Shown here: positions 9,701 to 17,377 of the stretch, piece by piece | How the letters are laid out: each line of letters opens with the position of its first letter | How positions within the stretch are numbered: position 1 is the first letter of the stretch | From: an uncultured Clostridia bacterium | Lineage (GTDB): Bacteria > Bacillota > Clostridia > Oscillospirales > Acutalibacteraceae | DNA length: 64,000 nucleotides | Direction of reading: 5' to 3' | Assembly (NCBI GenBank): GCA_937920235.1 | Contig: CALGUK010000034.1 | Location: 261,626 to 325,625, forward strand | Made by a program: the position numbers and the translations under genes | Notes under the pieces: generated by a model | Databases searched by the model: none | Told to the model about the DNA's origin: nothing | What the model saw: only the letters and a program-made list of their open reading frames with translations

Positions 9701-10358
9701 GAACCGTCTTTCGGCATTGAAAAATGAAATCAGAGCTCTGGGCTCAGTCAACGTATCCGCTATCGATGAATATAAAGAGGTTTCGGAACGCTATGAATTT
9801 ATGTCGGAGCAGATAGGCGATGTGGAAAAATCAAAGATCGAGCTTATAAAGCTTATTGATGAGCTGACAACGAAAATGAGCGTTCAGTTCCGCGAGCAGT
9901 TCCGTAAAATCAATGTGGCATTCGGTGAAACCTTTGCCGAGCTTTTCGGCGGAGGAAAAGCCGAGCTCTCTCTTGAGGACGAGATGAATGTGCTGGAATG
10001 TGACATCGAAATCAAGGTTCAGCCTCCGGGAAAGAACGTTCAGAACATCAATCTGCTCTCGGGCGGTGAAAAGGGACTTTCCGCGATTGCACTTCTTTTT
10101 GCAATACTCAAGGTCACTCCTGCTCCTTTCGTAATTTTTGACGAGGTCGAGGCGGCTCTCGACGATGTCAATGTTGTCAGATATGCTCAGTATGTGAGAA
10201 GAATGACGAAAAATACGCAGTTTATTCTCATCACTCACCGTCGCGGCACAATGGAAGAAGCCGATATGCTTTACGGTGTTACAATGCAGGAGGAAGGCGT
10301 ATCAAAAATTCTTGAGCTTAAAACGGCTGAGCTTGCACGCAAGTTAGGTCTTGCTTAA
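6789..10358 (+). CDS. smc: Chromosome segregation protein SMC
   Basis: Core ATPase of the SMC-ScpAB condensin that compacts and segregates chromosomes. 1189 residues, the normal bacterial length. Walker A GPNGSGKSN is at residues 31-39. Two long coiled-coil arms flank a hinge around residues 510-660, with hinge motif GVHGPVSQLI and a glycine patch near AGGSMTGGS. The C-terminal head has the ABC signature LLSGGEKGLSAIALLF and Walker B FVIFDEVEAALDD. The ATG at 6789 has a weakly placed GAGG about 13 bases upstream. scpA and scpB are not in this window. ftsY follows 59 bases later, as in many Firmicutes. Confidence 0.97.
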   Translation: MILKSITMQGFKSCPDKTVLQFNRGITGVVGPNGSGKSNISDAVRWVLGEQSTKSLRGSKMEDVIFSGTKLRKATGFAEVTLCLDNSDRTLGYDSDEVSITRRFYRSGDSEYKINGESVRLRDINELFMDTGLGRDGYSMVSQGKIAELISSKSGERREMFEEAAGISHFRYKRHDALKRLSQAEENLVRLRDILTELESRVGPLKNQSEKAQKFLVLAEERKNLEIGIWLHNIDRTQEKLKEQDRKIDIASVQYRDVQKQLEIIEQKTNDIIEKTHEINVKIEEVRSSTSHFEEQAAELEAQAKVYENSILHNTESIERLEKDKLIANQDDESTDRQTEATLEQKRVAQAGLDEANEKLRSQVAEIERLQSENSEFAAVAAELAKEISLLTVSLADNRVVSETANSQIEEIKTRISAIDDLLGNRKETVLALEEKKNSAKTALDECAEKINGYKNAVEGYRLKVQTRTEKSEKIKSEIAVTESEIDRKKERIRILDDLEKNMEGYQGSVRLVMKESKRGALRGVHGPVSQLITVKDKYSVAVETALGAALQNVVVDGENDAKKAIACLKENRGGRATFLPMTAIKARRLDEDGLDDCYGYVNIASNLVTSDVKYRDIIENLLGKTVVCEDMDSAISMAKKYKNRFKIVTLDGQVINAGGSMTGGSKAQGVGMLSRSNEIEKLSADIKTLEDKKNSLSVQEKMISEDLASAVADLNGIEGDILSANEEKIRLEGEYNLAVEQYETSSGGVGELIEEERILNGRIEKIKNDSVAAKEKVESLTAEIAEKEKNLEAVSGDRESLAAVREELTVKAEQIRLEILGFEKDIESADDNIRRLSILKGSHSDRLGELDAEIEAFKNKNIWLTNDIESLRASADGLRKQCENARTDIDGLLNERAVCEKESTDLRNLEKEKNSERENVSGELARLEERKATMLNEFEEYNSKLYDEYQLTRREAAALGIVIENIGEARNRLSALKNEIRALGSVNVSAIDEYKEVSERYEFMSEQIGDVEKSKIELIKLIDELTTKMSVQFREQFRKINVAFGETFAELFGGGKAELSLEDEMNVLECDIEIKVQPPGKNVQNINLLSGGEKGLSAIALLFAILKVTPAPFVIFDEVEAALDDVNVVRYAQYVRRMTKNTQFILITHRRGTMEEADMLYGVTMQEEGVSKILELKTAELARKLGLA

Positions 10359-10417
10359 ATAATAACTCTTACTCGTCTCGGGATATATCGTGTCTTTGCG
10401 GCGGAAAGGATATTACT

Positions 10418-11569
10418 ATGGGAATCTTCAAAAAAATCAACTTTGGTCTTACAAAGACAAGAAACAAGATGGCAGGAGCCATTGATGACATGCTCGACAG
10501 CTTTGACGAGGTTACCGATGATCTCTATCAGGAGCTCGAAGAAATTCTCGTTATGGGAGATGTCGGTGTTACCACGGCTGTTGAAATCACGGAAAAACTG
10601 CGTGAAGAGGTCTCCAAGGGCAAAATCAAAGGGTCCGAGGCAATACGCCGGCAGATAAAGACGATTGTTGCCGAGATGCTCTACGGCGGTGAGGATATGG
10701 GACTTATCACGGTTCCGTCAATTATCCTTGTAATCGGTGTTAACGGTGTCGGAAAAACCACCACTATCGGTAAAATGGCGGCTATGTATAAGGCGCAGGG
10801 TAAGAGCGTAATTCTCGGCGCGGCTGATACCTTCCGTGCCGCCGCGATTGACCAGCTTCAGATATGGGCGGACCGTGCAGGCGTTGATATCGTGAAGCAT
10901 AAAGAGGGTGCTGACCCGGCTGCAGTTGTTTTTGATACCATCAGCGCGGCAAAGGCGAGGGACAGTGAAATCGTCATAATCGACACGGCAGGCCGTCTTC
11001 ATAACAAGAAAAATCTCATGGACGAGCTTAATAAGATTTACAGGGTTATTGACCGTGAGCTTCCGTACTCCGACCGTGAGGTTCTTCTGGTGCTTGATGC
11101 CACAACGGGACAGAATGCGGTCAACCAGGCGCGTGAATTCAAGAGTGTTGCCGATATTACGGGTATCGTTCTTACCAAGCTTGACGGAACAGCCCGCGGC
11201 GGTGTGGTTCTTGCAATCAAGAATGAGCTGGAAATTCCCGTTAAGTTCATAGGTGTCGGCGAACAGATTGATGATTTGCAGCCGTTCAAGCCAGAGGCAT
11301 TTGCAGACGGCTTGTTTGACAAGATAGATTATAAGGATGAGGAGGACATTCAGATTGAAATTATTGAAGAGAGCAAAGAAGAACTCGAAGAAGTTACTGA
11401 AGATATTTTACAAGAAGAACTCCCCTCTGAAAACGATGGAGACGCTTCGGAGAATACCGGAACAGATGACGAAGGATATGAACAGGAAGAAGAGATAGAA
11501 GAGACACAGCCGGAACAGAAGGAAAAGAAGAGGAGGGGATTCTTTGGACTTTTTAATCGCAACTCATAA
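10418..11569 (+). CDS. ftsY: Signal recognition particle receptor FtsY with C-terminal acidic tail
   Basis: SRP receptor GTPase that docks ribosome-nascent chain-SRP complexes to SecYEG. The N domain begins directly at the N-terminus (MGIFKKINFGLTKTR, amphipathic and basic), followed by the G domain with GVNGVGKTTT, the DTFRAAA loop, DTAGRLHNK and TKLDGTARGG. The usual acidic A domain, normally N-terminal, is absent there. Instead about 80 Asp/Glu-rich residues follow the G domain and end in a basic-aromatic patch (KKRRGFFGLFNRNS). The SRP partner Ffh is not in the window. The coding end doubles as the ribosome-binding site of the next gene. Confidence 0.95.
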   Translation: MGIFKKINFGLTKTRNKMAGAIDDMLDSFDEVTDDLYQELEEILVMGDVGVTTAVEITEKLREEVSKGKIKGSEAIRRQIKTIVAEMLYGGEDMGLITVPSIILVIGVNGVGKTTTIGKMAAMYKAQGKSVILGAADTFRAAAIDQLQIWADRAGVDIVKHKEGADPAAVVFDTISAAKARDSEIVIIDTAGRLHNKKNLMDELNKIYRVIDRELPYSDREVLLVLDATTGQNAVNQAREFKSVADITGIVLTKLDGTARGGVVLAIKNELEIPVKFIGVGEQIDDLQPFKPEAFADGLFDKIDYKDEEDIQIEIIEESKEELEEVTEDILQEELPSENDGDASENTGTDDEGYEQEEEIEETQPEQKEKKRRGFFGLFNRNS

Positions 11570-12131
11570 TATGAAAAAGCAGGCGGAATTGCAGAGAATA
11601 CTCTCACCTCTCGGTATAAACGTGCTTACAGCCGATATGGCGGGAATTGAACTTTCAGATGTTGACGAAACGGGTACTACATTTGAAGAAAACGCGTTTT
11701 TAAAAGCCGACAGCGGTTGCAGGGAAAGCGGAATGGTCTGTGTTGCGGACGATTCGGGACTTATGGTTGATTATCTCGACGGTGCGCCCGGTGTTTATTC
11801 AGCCAGATTTGGCGGAGAACACGGAAATGACGCTAAAAATAACGAAAAGCTTCTCGGACTTATGAAGGATGTTCCCGATGAGGAAAGAACTGCACGATTT
11901 GTAAGCTGTGTATGTTGTTGCTTTCCGGACGGCAGACATTTTACAGTCCGCGGAACCTGTGAGGGTGTTATTGCACATGAGGTTCACGGTAACGGCGGAT
12001 TCGGTTATGACCCGTTGTTCCTGGTAGGTGAAAAGACCTTCGGCGAACTCACGGCAGAAGAAAAGGACAAGGTCAGCCACCGCGGTAATGCACTCCGCAA
12101 ATTTGCAGAAGAATTACCAAAGTATTTATAA
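11544..12131 (+). CDS. rdgB: XTP/dITP pyrophosphatase (RdgB/HAM1 family)
   Basis: House-cleaning enzyme that hydrolyses dITP and XTP to monophosphates so that deaminated purines are not incorporated. 195 residues. Family motifs are visible: ATHNMKKQAEL at the N-terminus (Thr/Asn/Lys phosphate site), DETGTTFEENAFLKA, VADDSGLMVDYLDGAPGVYSAR, and GFGYDPLF with SHRGNALRK near the end. Translation uses a TTG codon at 11544, 5 bases after the strong AGGAGGGG at 11531. Both lie inside the last codons of ftsY, giving a 26-base overlap. Confidence 0.94.
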   Translation: MDFLIATHNMKKQAELQRILSPLGINVLTADMAGIELSDVDETGTTFEENAFLKADSGCRESGMVCVADDSGLMVDYLDGAPGVYSARFGGEHGNDAKNNEKLLGLMKDVPDEERTARFVSCVCCCFPDGRHFTVRGTCEGVIAHEVHGNGGFGYDPLFLVGEKTFGELTAEEKDKVSHRGNALRKFAEELPKYL

Positions 12132-12183
12132 AATAACAGAAACGCGTAACGGCAGGCATACACGCCTGCGATAGGAGAATAAT

Positions 12184-12489
12184 ATGACAAGTAAAGAAAG
12201 AGCATATTGGAGAAGTCAGGCAAACGGTATTCCTGCTTTGTTCCAGGTCGGTAAGGGCGGAATTTCCGATGCCCTCATCAAGCAGACAGATGATGCCCTC
12301 AAAGCACGTGAGCTTATCAAAATCAAGGTGCTTTTGGAAACGAGTCCCGACAAGCCCAAGGACATTGCACAGAAGCTTGCCGAGGCGACAAACAGCGATT
12401 GCGTCGGTGTAATAGGCGGCAGTATGATATTTTATCGCTATAATCCAGAACTCCATAAAGACGATAAAAAGAAGGCGAAGAAGAGATGA
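12184..12489 (+). CDS. yhbY: YhbY-family (CRM domain) ribosome-associated RNA-binding protein
   Basis: Single CRM-domain protein of 101 residues, a family linked to large ribosomal subunit assembly. The conserved QVGKGG loop and the KARELIKIKVL segment form the RNA-binding face, followed by a VIGGSMIFYRYNP C-terminal strand. The basic tail (KDDKKKAKKR) adds RNA affinity. The start at 12184 has a GGAGAATAAT ribosome-binding site. The stop overlaps the nadD start (ATGA). Its place before nadD and yqeK is conserved in Firmicutes. Confidence 0.92.
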   Translation: MTSKERAYWRSQANGIPALFQVGKGGISDALIKQTDDALKARELIKIKVLLETSPDKPKDIAQKLAEATNSDCVGVIGGSMIFYRYNPELHKDDKKKAKKR

Positions 12490-13115
12490 AAATAGGAATT
12501 TTCGGCGGCACATTCAATCCTCCTCATAAAGGACACACAAGAATGGTTGAAAAAATGGCAGAGGAATTGGAGCTTGACAAGGTTATTGTCATCCCCAACA
12601 AAATTCCTACCCATAAGCGTTGTGACGACCTGGCAGATAACCGCCACAGAGTTGCAATGTGCAATATTGCATTTAAAAATCCGAAATTTGAAGTCAGCAC
12701 GATGGAGATGGACAGAGATTCCGACAGCTATACGATTTTCACCGTGAATGAGCTGGAAAAGAAATACCCGGGAGCTCAGCTATATCTCATAATCGGTTCG
12801 GATATGTTCCTCATCTTCCACAAGTGGTATAAGCACAAGGAGCTTCTTGAAAAATGCGTAATCTGTGTTGCCTCAAGAGATAATGAGGAGAACATTCAGA
12901 AACTCAGAGCGTATGCGTTCGAGCAGTTGGGAGTTTATATGCCCGAGCTTGATGCCAAGCATATACATATTTCACTTCTTGATGCTTATGAGGTAAGCTC
13001 AAGTGAAATAAGAGACAGAATAAATAACGAAAAGAGTCTTTACGGTCTTGTTGACCCGGAAATAATCGAATATATGGAGAATAACAAGCTCTATGGATAC
13101 AGAAAGAAACGCTGA
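12486..13115 (+). CDS. nadD: Nicotinate-nucleotide adenylyltransferase
   Basis: Adenylates nicotinic acid mononucleotide with ATP to give deamido-NAD, an essential step of NAD synthesis. 209 residues. The nucleotidyltransferase motif GGTFNPPHKGH (with HxGH) is at the N-terminus, followed by a Rossmann-like core with IIGSDMF, and the C-terminal SSSEIRDRI motif binds ATP phosphate. It starts within the yhbY stop (ATGA) and overlaps yqeK by 23 bases, so the three are translationally linked. Confidence 0.96.
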   Translation: MKIGIFGGTFNPPHKGHTRMVEKMAEELELDKVIVIPNKIPTHKRCDDLADNRHRVAMCNIAFKNPKFEVSTMEMDRDSDSYTIFTVNELEKKYPGAQLYLIIGSDMFLIFHKWYKHKELLEKCVICVASRDNEENIQKLRAYAFEQLGVYMPELDAKHIHISLLDAYEVSSSEIRDRINNEKSLYGLVDPEIIEYMENNKLYGYRKKR

Positions 13116-13665
13116 GTTCCTCGAAATACTGAAAAAAACTCTCACTCCTCAGCGGCTTTATCATTCGGTCTGCGTGGCTGAAATGGCACAGCGTCTGGCA
13201 GAAAGATACGGTGCGGACAAGAAAAAAGCATACACGGCAGGGCTTATTCACGATATTATGAAATGCCGTTCACCCGAAAAAATGCTTGAGGTCATTGAGG
13301 CTGACGGTCAGAAGCTCACCGAGAGTGAAAAGAAAATCACGGTCACTCTCCATGCCATTGCAGGTGAGGCGTATTTAAGGAATAATCTGGACGTCAGGGA
13401 TAAGGAAATACTTTCGGCTGTGCGTTGGCATACTACAGGTAAAGAGAATATGTCTTTATTTGAAAAGATAATATATATTGCAGACCTCGTTTCTGAGGAC
13501 AGAGAATATCCCGATGCTCCTCAGGTTCGCGATATGGCTTTTTGTGACCTTGACAAAACCTGTCTGAGAGGATTATCTTTTACAATTGAAGAAAATGTCG
13601 CAAAGGGCAGACTTATCCATACGGATACGGTTAAGGCATACAATTACCTTATAAATAATCCGTGA
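13093..13665 (+). CDS. yqeK: YqeK-type HD-domain diadenosine tetraphosphatase
   Basis: HD-superfamily metal phosphohydrolase of 190 residues. Members of this family hydrolyse Ap4A symmetrically to two ADP. The HD signature is spread over H25 (LYHSVCVAEM), GLIHDIMK and HAIAGE, with a later IIYIADLVSEDR helix containing the last metal ligand. The ATG at 13093 lies inside nadD. In many Firmicutes a LytR/CpsA/Psr gene sits between yqeK and rsfS, but here rsfS follows directly after 30 bases. Confidence 0.93.
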   Translation: MDTERNAEFLEILKKTLTPQRLYHSVCVAEMAQRLAERYGADKKKAYTAGLIHDIMKCRSPEKMLEVIEADGQKLTESEKKITVTLHAIAGEAYLRNNLDVRDKEILSAVRWHTTGKENMSLFEKIIYIADLVSEDREYPDAPQVRDMAFCDLDKTCLRGLSFTIEENVAKGRLIHTDTVKAYNYLINNP

Positions 13666-13695
13666 TTTCGGCGGCTGACAGAAAGGATTAAACAA

Positions 13696-14052
13696 ATGGA
13701 CAGAACAGAACTTATGAAAAACATTGTTGCGACTCTTGACAGCAAGAAGGCAACTGATATAAAATCTCTTGAGATAACAGAGCTTAGCTCAGTAGCTGAT
13801 TACTTTGTTATCGCAACGGGTACATCGGGTACTCATATCCGTGCTCTTTCCGATGAGGTTCAGGATTCACTCACAAAGCTGGGAGTTGAGCCGAGAAACA
13901 TTGAGGGCAAGTCAACAGGCTGGATTTTGCTTGATTACGGCACGGTAGTGGTTCATCTTTTCACTCCCGACCAGAGAGAAACATACAGTCTTGAGCATCT
14001 CTGGGGTGATGCTTCGGAGTATGATATAAGCGGTATTGTTACAGAAAATTAA
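13696..14052 (+). CDS. rsfS: Ribosomal silencing factor RsfS
   Basis: Binds L14 on the large ribosomal subunit and blocks subunit joining when nutrients are scarce. 118 residues, the full family length. Conserved features include KATDIKSLEI, the SVADYFVIATGTSGTH strand-helix, GWILLDYGTVVVHLF and the C-terminal YSLEHLWGDA motif. A good AGAAAGGAT ribosome-binding site precedes ATG 13696. It lies 24 bases before leuS, as in many bacteria. Confidence 0.95.
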   Translation: MDRTELMKNIVATLDSKKATDIKSLEITELSSVADYFVIATGTSGTHIRALSDEVQDSLTKLGVEPRNIEGKSTGWILLDYGTVVVHLFTPDQRETYSLEHLWGDASEYDISGIVTEN

Positions 14053-14076
14053 ATTTCTTTAAAGAAGGTTAAATAT

Positions 14077-16485
14077 ATGAATTATGATTTTAAAGCCACC
14101 GAACAAAAGTGGCAGGCTAAATGGGAAGAAGCAAAGGTTTTTGAGGCACAGGATAATTCCGATAAGCCGAAATTCTACGGACTCGTTGAATTCCCTTATC
14201 CCTCGGGTGCAGGTATGCACGTCGGCCATATCAAGGCATACTCGGGTCTTGAGGTTGTGTCAAGAAAGAGAAGACTTCAGGGATATAACGTGCTTTTCCC
14301 GATAGGCTTTGACGCATACGGTCTTCCTACAGAAAACTATGCTATCAAAACCGGTATTCATCCGAGAAAAGTTACCGATATGAATATCGAAAAATTCACA
14401 AGTCAGTTGAAAAGAGTCGGTTTTTCGTTTGACTATTCAAGAGTGATTGATACCACCGACGATAAATATTATAAATGGACACAGTGGATTTTCCTTAAAA
14501 TGTTTGAAAACGGACTTGCCTTCCGTGATAAGACTCTCGTTAACTACTGTCCGTCCTGTAAGGTTGTTCTTTCAAATGAGGATTCACAGGGAGGTAAGTG
14601 CGACATCTGTCACAGCGACGTTGTTCAGAAGTCAAAGGATGTTTGGTATCTGAGAATTACAGAGTATGCCGACAAGCTTCTTGAGGGCTTGAATGACGTT
14701 GATTATCTTCCCAACATCAAGCTCCAGCAGGTTAACTGGATAGGTAAGTCGAGAGGTGCTTTTGTAAACTTCAATCTTAATGAAATTCCCGAAGAGTTGA
14801 AGATTTATACAACCCGTCCCGACACTCTTTTCGGTGTTACATTTATGGTTATGGCTCCCGAGCATCCGATTATCGACAAATATGCCGATAAGATTACAAA
14901 TATGGATGAAATTCTTGCATACAGAACAGAATGTGCAAAGAAAACAGAATTTGAACGCACTCAGCTTGTCAAGGACAAAACCGGTGTTAAAATTGCAGGT
15001 ATTACAGCTAAAAACCCCGTGAACGGCAAGGATATTCCGATTTACATATCTGACTATGTTATGATGGGCTACGGTACGGGTGCAATTATGGCTGTTCCCG
15101 CACATGACGACCGCGACTATGACTTTGCAAAGAAGTTCGGAATTGACATTATCGAGGTTATCAAAGGCGGTGACATCAGCGAAGCTGCTTATGCAGGCGA
15201 CGGTGAAATGGTCAACTCCGATTTTCTCAACGGTATCGACAATAAAAAGGATTCAATTGCAAAAATGATTGATTTCCTGCAGGAAAAGGGCATCGGTGAA
15301 GGCGGTGTTCAGTACAAGATGAAGGACTGGGCATTCAACCGTCAGCGTTATTGGGGCGAGCCGATTCCGATTGTTCACTGTGAAAAGTGCGGTATGGTTG
15401 CCGTGCCTTATGAGGAGCTTCCTCTGAGACTTCCCGAGGTTGAAAACTTTGCTCCCGGAACAGACGGTGAGAGTCCTCTTGCAAAGATTGACTCCTATGT
15501 AAACTGTAAGTGTCCCAAGTGTGGCGGAGCTGCAAAGCGTGAAACCGACACAATGCCGCAGTGGGCAGGCTCATCCTGGTATTTCTTAAGATATATTGAT
15601 CCGCATAATGACGAGGCGCTTGCCGATATGGATAAGCTCAACTATTGGCTGCCTGTTGACTGGTATAACGGCGGTATGGAGCATGTTACCCGTCACCTTA
15701 TCTATTCTCGTTTCTGGCATAAATTCCTCTATGACATCGGTGCTGTGCCGTGTGCTGAGCCTTATGCAAAGAGAACTGCTCAGGGACTTATCTTAGGACC
15801 CGACGGTGTCAAGATGAGTAAATCACGCGGAAACGTCATTGATCCGAATGAGGTTGTTGACGTGTTCGGTGCTGATGTTCTTCGTACTTATGTACTCTTT
15901 ATGGGTGACTACGAGCAGGCAGCTCCCTGGTCAGAAAGCTCCGTAAAGGGATGCAAGAGATTTATTGACAGAATTTGGAATTTACAGGAAATTCTTGTTG
16001 ACGGTGACGAATTCTCAAAGGAACTCTCATCTTCATTCCACAAGACAATCAAGAAGGTTACCGAGGATATTGAAGCGCTTAAATACAATACGGCAATTGC
16101 GGCACTTATGACGCTTCTCAATGCGATTTATACAAAGGGTGCAATCAATAAGGCAGAGCTTAAGACTCTTCTTCTCCTTGTTAACCCGTTTGCTCCTCAT
16201 GTAACCGAAGAGATGTGGGAGACCTGCGGATTCGGTAAGATGATGGCGGCTGACGGAGAGTGGCCGACCTATGATGAGGCAAAGTGCATTGACGAAACAA
16301 TCGAAATAGTTGTTCAGATTAACGGTAAAATCCGTGCAAAGCTCAATGTGCCTGCCGATATTGAACAGGCTGATGCCGTTGCTCTTGCAAAAGAGGACGA
16401 AAAGGTTGCGGCAGAGCTTGAGGGCAAAAATATTATCAAGGAAATTTACGTTAAGGGTAAGCTTGTAAATATCGTTGCAAAATAA
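14077..16485 (+). CDS. leuS: Leucyl-tRNA synthetase
   Basis: Charges tRNA-Leu with leucine. 802 residues, class Ia. The HIGH-like motif is HVGH at residues 48-51 (GAGMHVGHIKAY) and the KMSKS motif is in GVKMSKSRGNV. The CP1 editing insertion carries TTRPDTLFGVT and AVPAHDDRDYDFA, both typical of hydrolytic proofreading of misacylated isoleucine/valine. Cysteine pairs (CPSC/CDIC and CEKC/CPKC) mark zinc sites. Only 24 bases separate it from rsfS, so no T-box leader fits upstream, and control must come from the operon promoter. Confidence 0.97.
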   Translation: MNYDFKATEQKWQAKWEEAKVFEAQDNSDKPKFYGLVEFPYPSGAGMHVGHIKAYSGLEVVSRKRRLQGYNVLFPIGFDAYGLPTENYAIKTGIHPRKVTDMNIEKFTSQLKRVGFSFDYSRVIDTTDDKYYKWTQWIFLKMFENGLAFRDKTLVNYCPSCKVVLSNEDSQGGKCDICHSDVVQKSKDVWYLRITEYADKLLEGLNDVDYLPNIKLQQVNWIGKSRGAFVNFNLNEIPEELKIYTTRPDTLFGVTFMVMAPEHPIIDKYADKITNMDEILAYRTECAKKTEFERTQLVKDKTGVKIAGITAKNPVNGKDIPIYISDYVMMGYGTGAIMAVPAHDDRDYDFAKKFGIDIIEVIKGGDISEAAYAGDGEMVNSDFLNGIDNKKDSIAKMIDFLQEKGIGEGGVQYKMKDWAFNRQRYWGEPIPIVHCEKCGMVAVPYEELPLRLPEVENFAPGTDGESPLAKIDSYVNCKCPKCGGAAKRETDTMPQWAGSSWYFLRYIDPHNDEALADMDKLNYWLPVDWYNGGMEHVTRHLIYSRFWHKFLYDIGAVPCAEPYAKRTAQGLILGPDGVKMSKSRGNVIDPNEVVDVFGADVLRTYVLFMGDYEQAAPWSESSVKGCKRFIDRIWNLQEILVDGDEFSKELSSSFHKTIKKVTEDIEALKYNTAIAALMTLLNAIYTKGAINKAELKTLLLLVNPFAPHVTEEMWETCGFGKMMAADGEWPTYDEAKCIDETIEIVVQINGKIRAKLNVPADIEQADAVALAKEDEKVAAELEGKNIIKEIYVKGKLVNIVAK

Positions 16486-16496
16486 AAAAACAGCAG

Positions 16497-16516
16497 GGCG
16501 GGGCATTGACCCCGCC
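16497..16516 (+). terminator. GC-rich hairpin after leuS, no clear U-tract
   Basis: A perfect 7-bp stem (GGCGGGG with CCCCGCC, 6-base loop) lies 11 bases after the leuS stop. The following bases are GTTGCCTTT, not a T-run, so it may act as a pause, an mRNA 3'-end stabiliser or a partial terminator. Confidence 0.4.
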
Positions 16517-16537
16517 GTTGCCTTTAAAGGTGTAGTT

Positions 16538-17344
16538 ATGTTCATTTGTCCCGTTTGTAAATCAAAACTGAATATTGAGGACAGAGCGTACCGCTGTGAA
16601 AATAATCACTCCTTCGACATTGCAAAGCAGGGTTATGTCAATCTGTTGCCGGTTAATAAAAAGCATTCCGACAATCCGGGTGACTCAAAGGAAATGGTGA
16701 TGTCGCGCAGGGAATTTCTCGAAAGCGGATATTACGACTGCTTTGCCGATAAGACGGCAGAGATAATCGACGGCTTTTTCCCGGGAAAATGCAAAATCAG
16801 AATTGCTGACTGCGGATGCGGTGAGGGATTTTATGACGGCAGATTAGAGAAGCTGAAATGCGAATTTGAGCTTGACTGCTTTGATATTTCAAAAGAGGCT
16901 GTAAGACTTGCTGCAGGCAAATACAAAAAGTATAATTTTGCCGTGGGAAGCTGCTTTGATATGCCGTTGGGAAGCGGAATATATGATGTTGCGATTAACA
17001 TCTTTGCTCCTATGGCGGAGGCGGAGACGGTGAGAATTCTCCGAAGCGGAGGCTACTTTATTTATGCCGTACCGGGCAAAAATCATCTTATGGGGCTCAA
17101 AAAACTGCTCTATGAAAGTGTTTATGAAAATGAGGAAAAGCATACCGAATATGACGGCATGGAGTTTGTTGCCAGACACACGGTGAAGGATAAAATTTCT
17201 CTTGACGGCAAATCGGGGGTCAACCTTTTCAAAATGACACCCTATTATTTTAAAACCGAATTGGGTGCGGAAGAAAAAATACGGAAAAACAACGGATTTA
17301 CTACCGAAATCCACTTTGATTTTCTTGTTTACAGAAAAAAATAA
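16538..17344 (+). CDS. RlmA-like 23S rRNA (guanine-N1)-methyltransferase
   Basis: SAM-dependent methyltransferase of about 268 residues resembling RlmA, which methylates N1 of a guanine in 23S rRNA helix 35. The N-terminal zinc module has C4, C7, C20 and H24. A QGYVNLLP segment follows, then the SAM-binding ADCGCGEGFYDG motif and NIFAPMAEAE, a typical RlmA signature. An in-frame TTG further upstream (16475) would overlap leuS, but ATG 16538 has AAAGGTG at a good distance and begins exactly at the zinc module, so it is preferred. A strong terminator follows. Whether the target is G745 or G748 cannot be read from sequence alone. Confidence 0.85.
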   Translation: MFICPVCKSKLNIEDRAYRCENNHSFDIAKQGYVNLLPVNKKHSDNPGDSKEMVMSRREFLESGYYDCFADKTAEIIDGFFPGKCKIRIADCGCGEGFYDGRLEKLKCEFELDCFDISKEAVRLAAGKYKKYNFAVGSCFDMPLGSGIYDVAINIFAPMAEAETVRILRSGGYFIYAVPGKNHLMGLKKLLYESVYENEEKHTEYDGMEFVARHTVKDKISLDGKSGVNLFKMTPYYFKTELGAEEKIRKNNGFTTEIHFDFLVYRKK

Positions 17345-17377
17345 CGGCAGAGCAATTGAAACTCTGCCGCTTTTTTA
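17345..17377 (+). terminator. Intrinsic terminator after the RlmA-like gene
   Basis: CGGCAGAG and CTCTGCCG form an 8-bp stem with a 9-base loop, followed by C and six T. It begins right at the stop codon and overlaps the 3' end of the convergent acyltransferase gene. Confidence 0.85.

Noticed and set aside
14053..14076. T-box riboswitch upstream of leuS, and likewise before hisS and aspS
   Set aside because: The leaders are only 24, about 100 and 0 bases; no T-box consensus or antiterminator was found.
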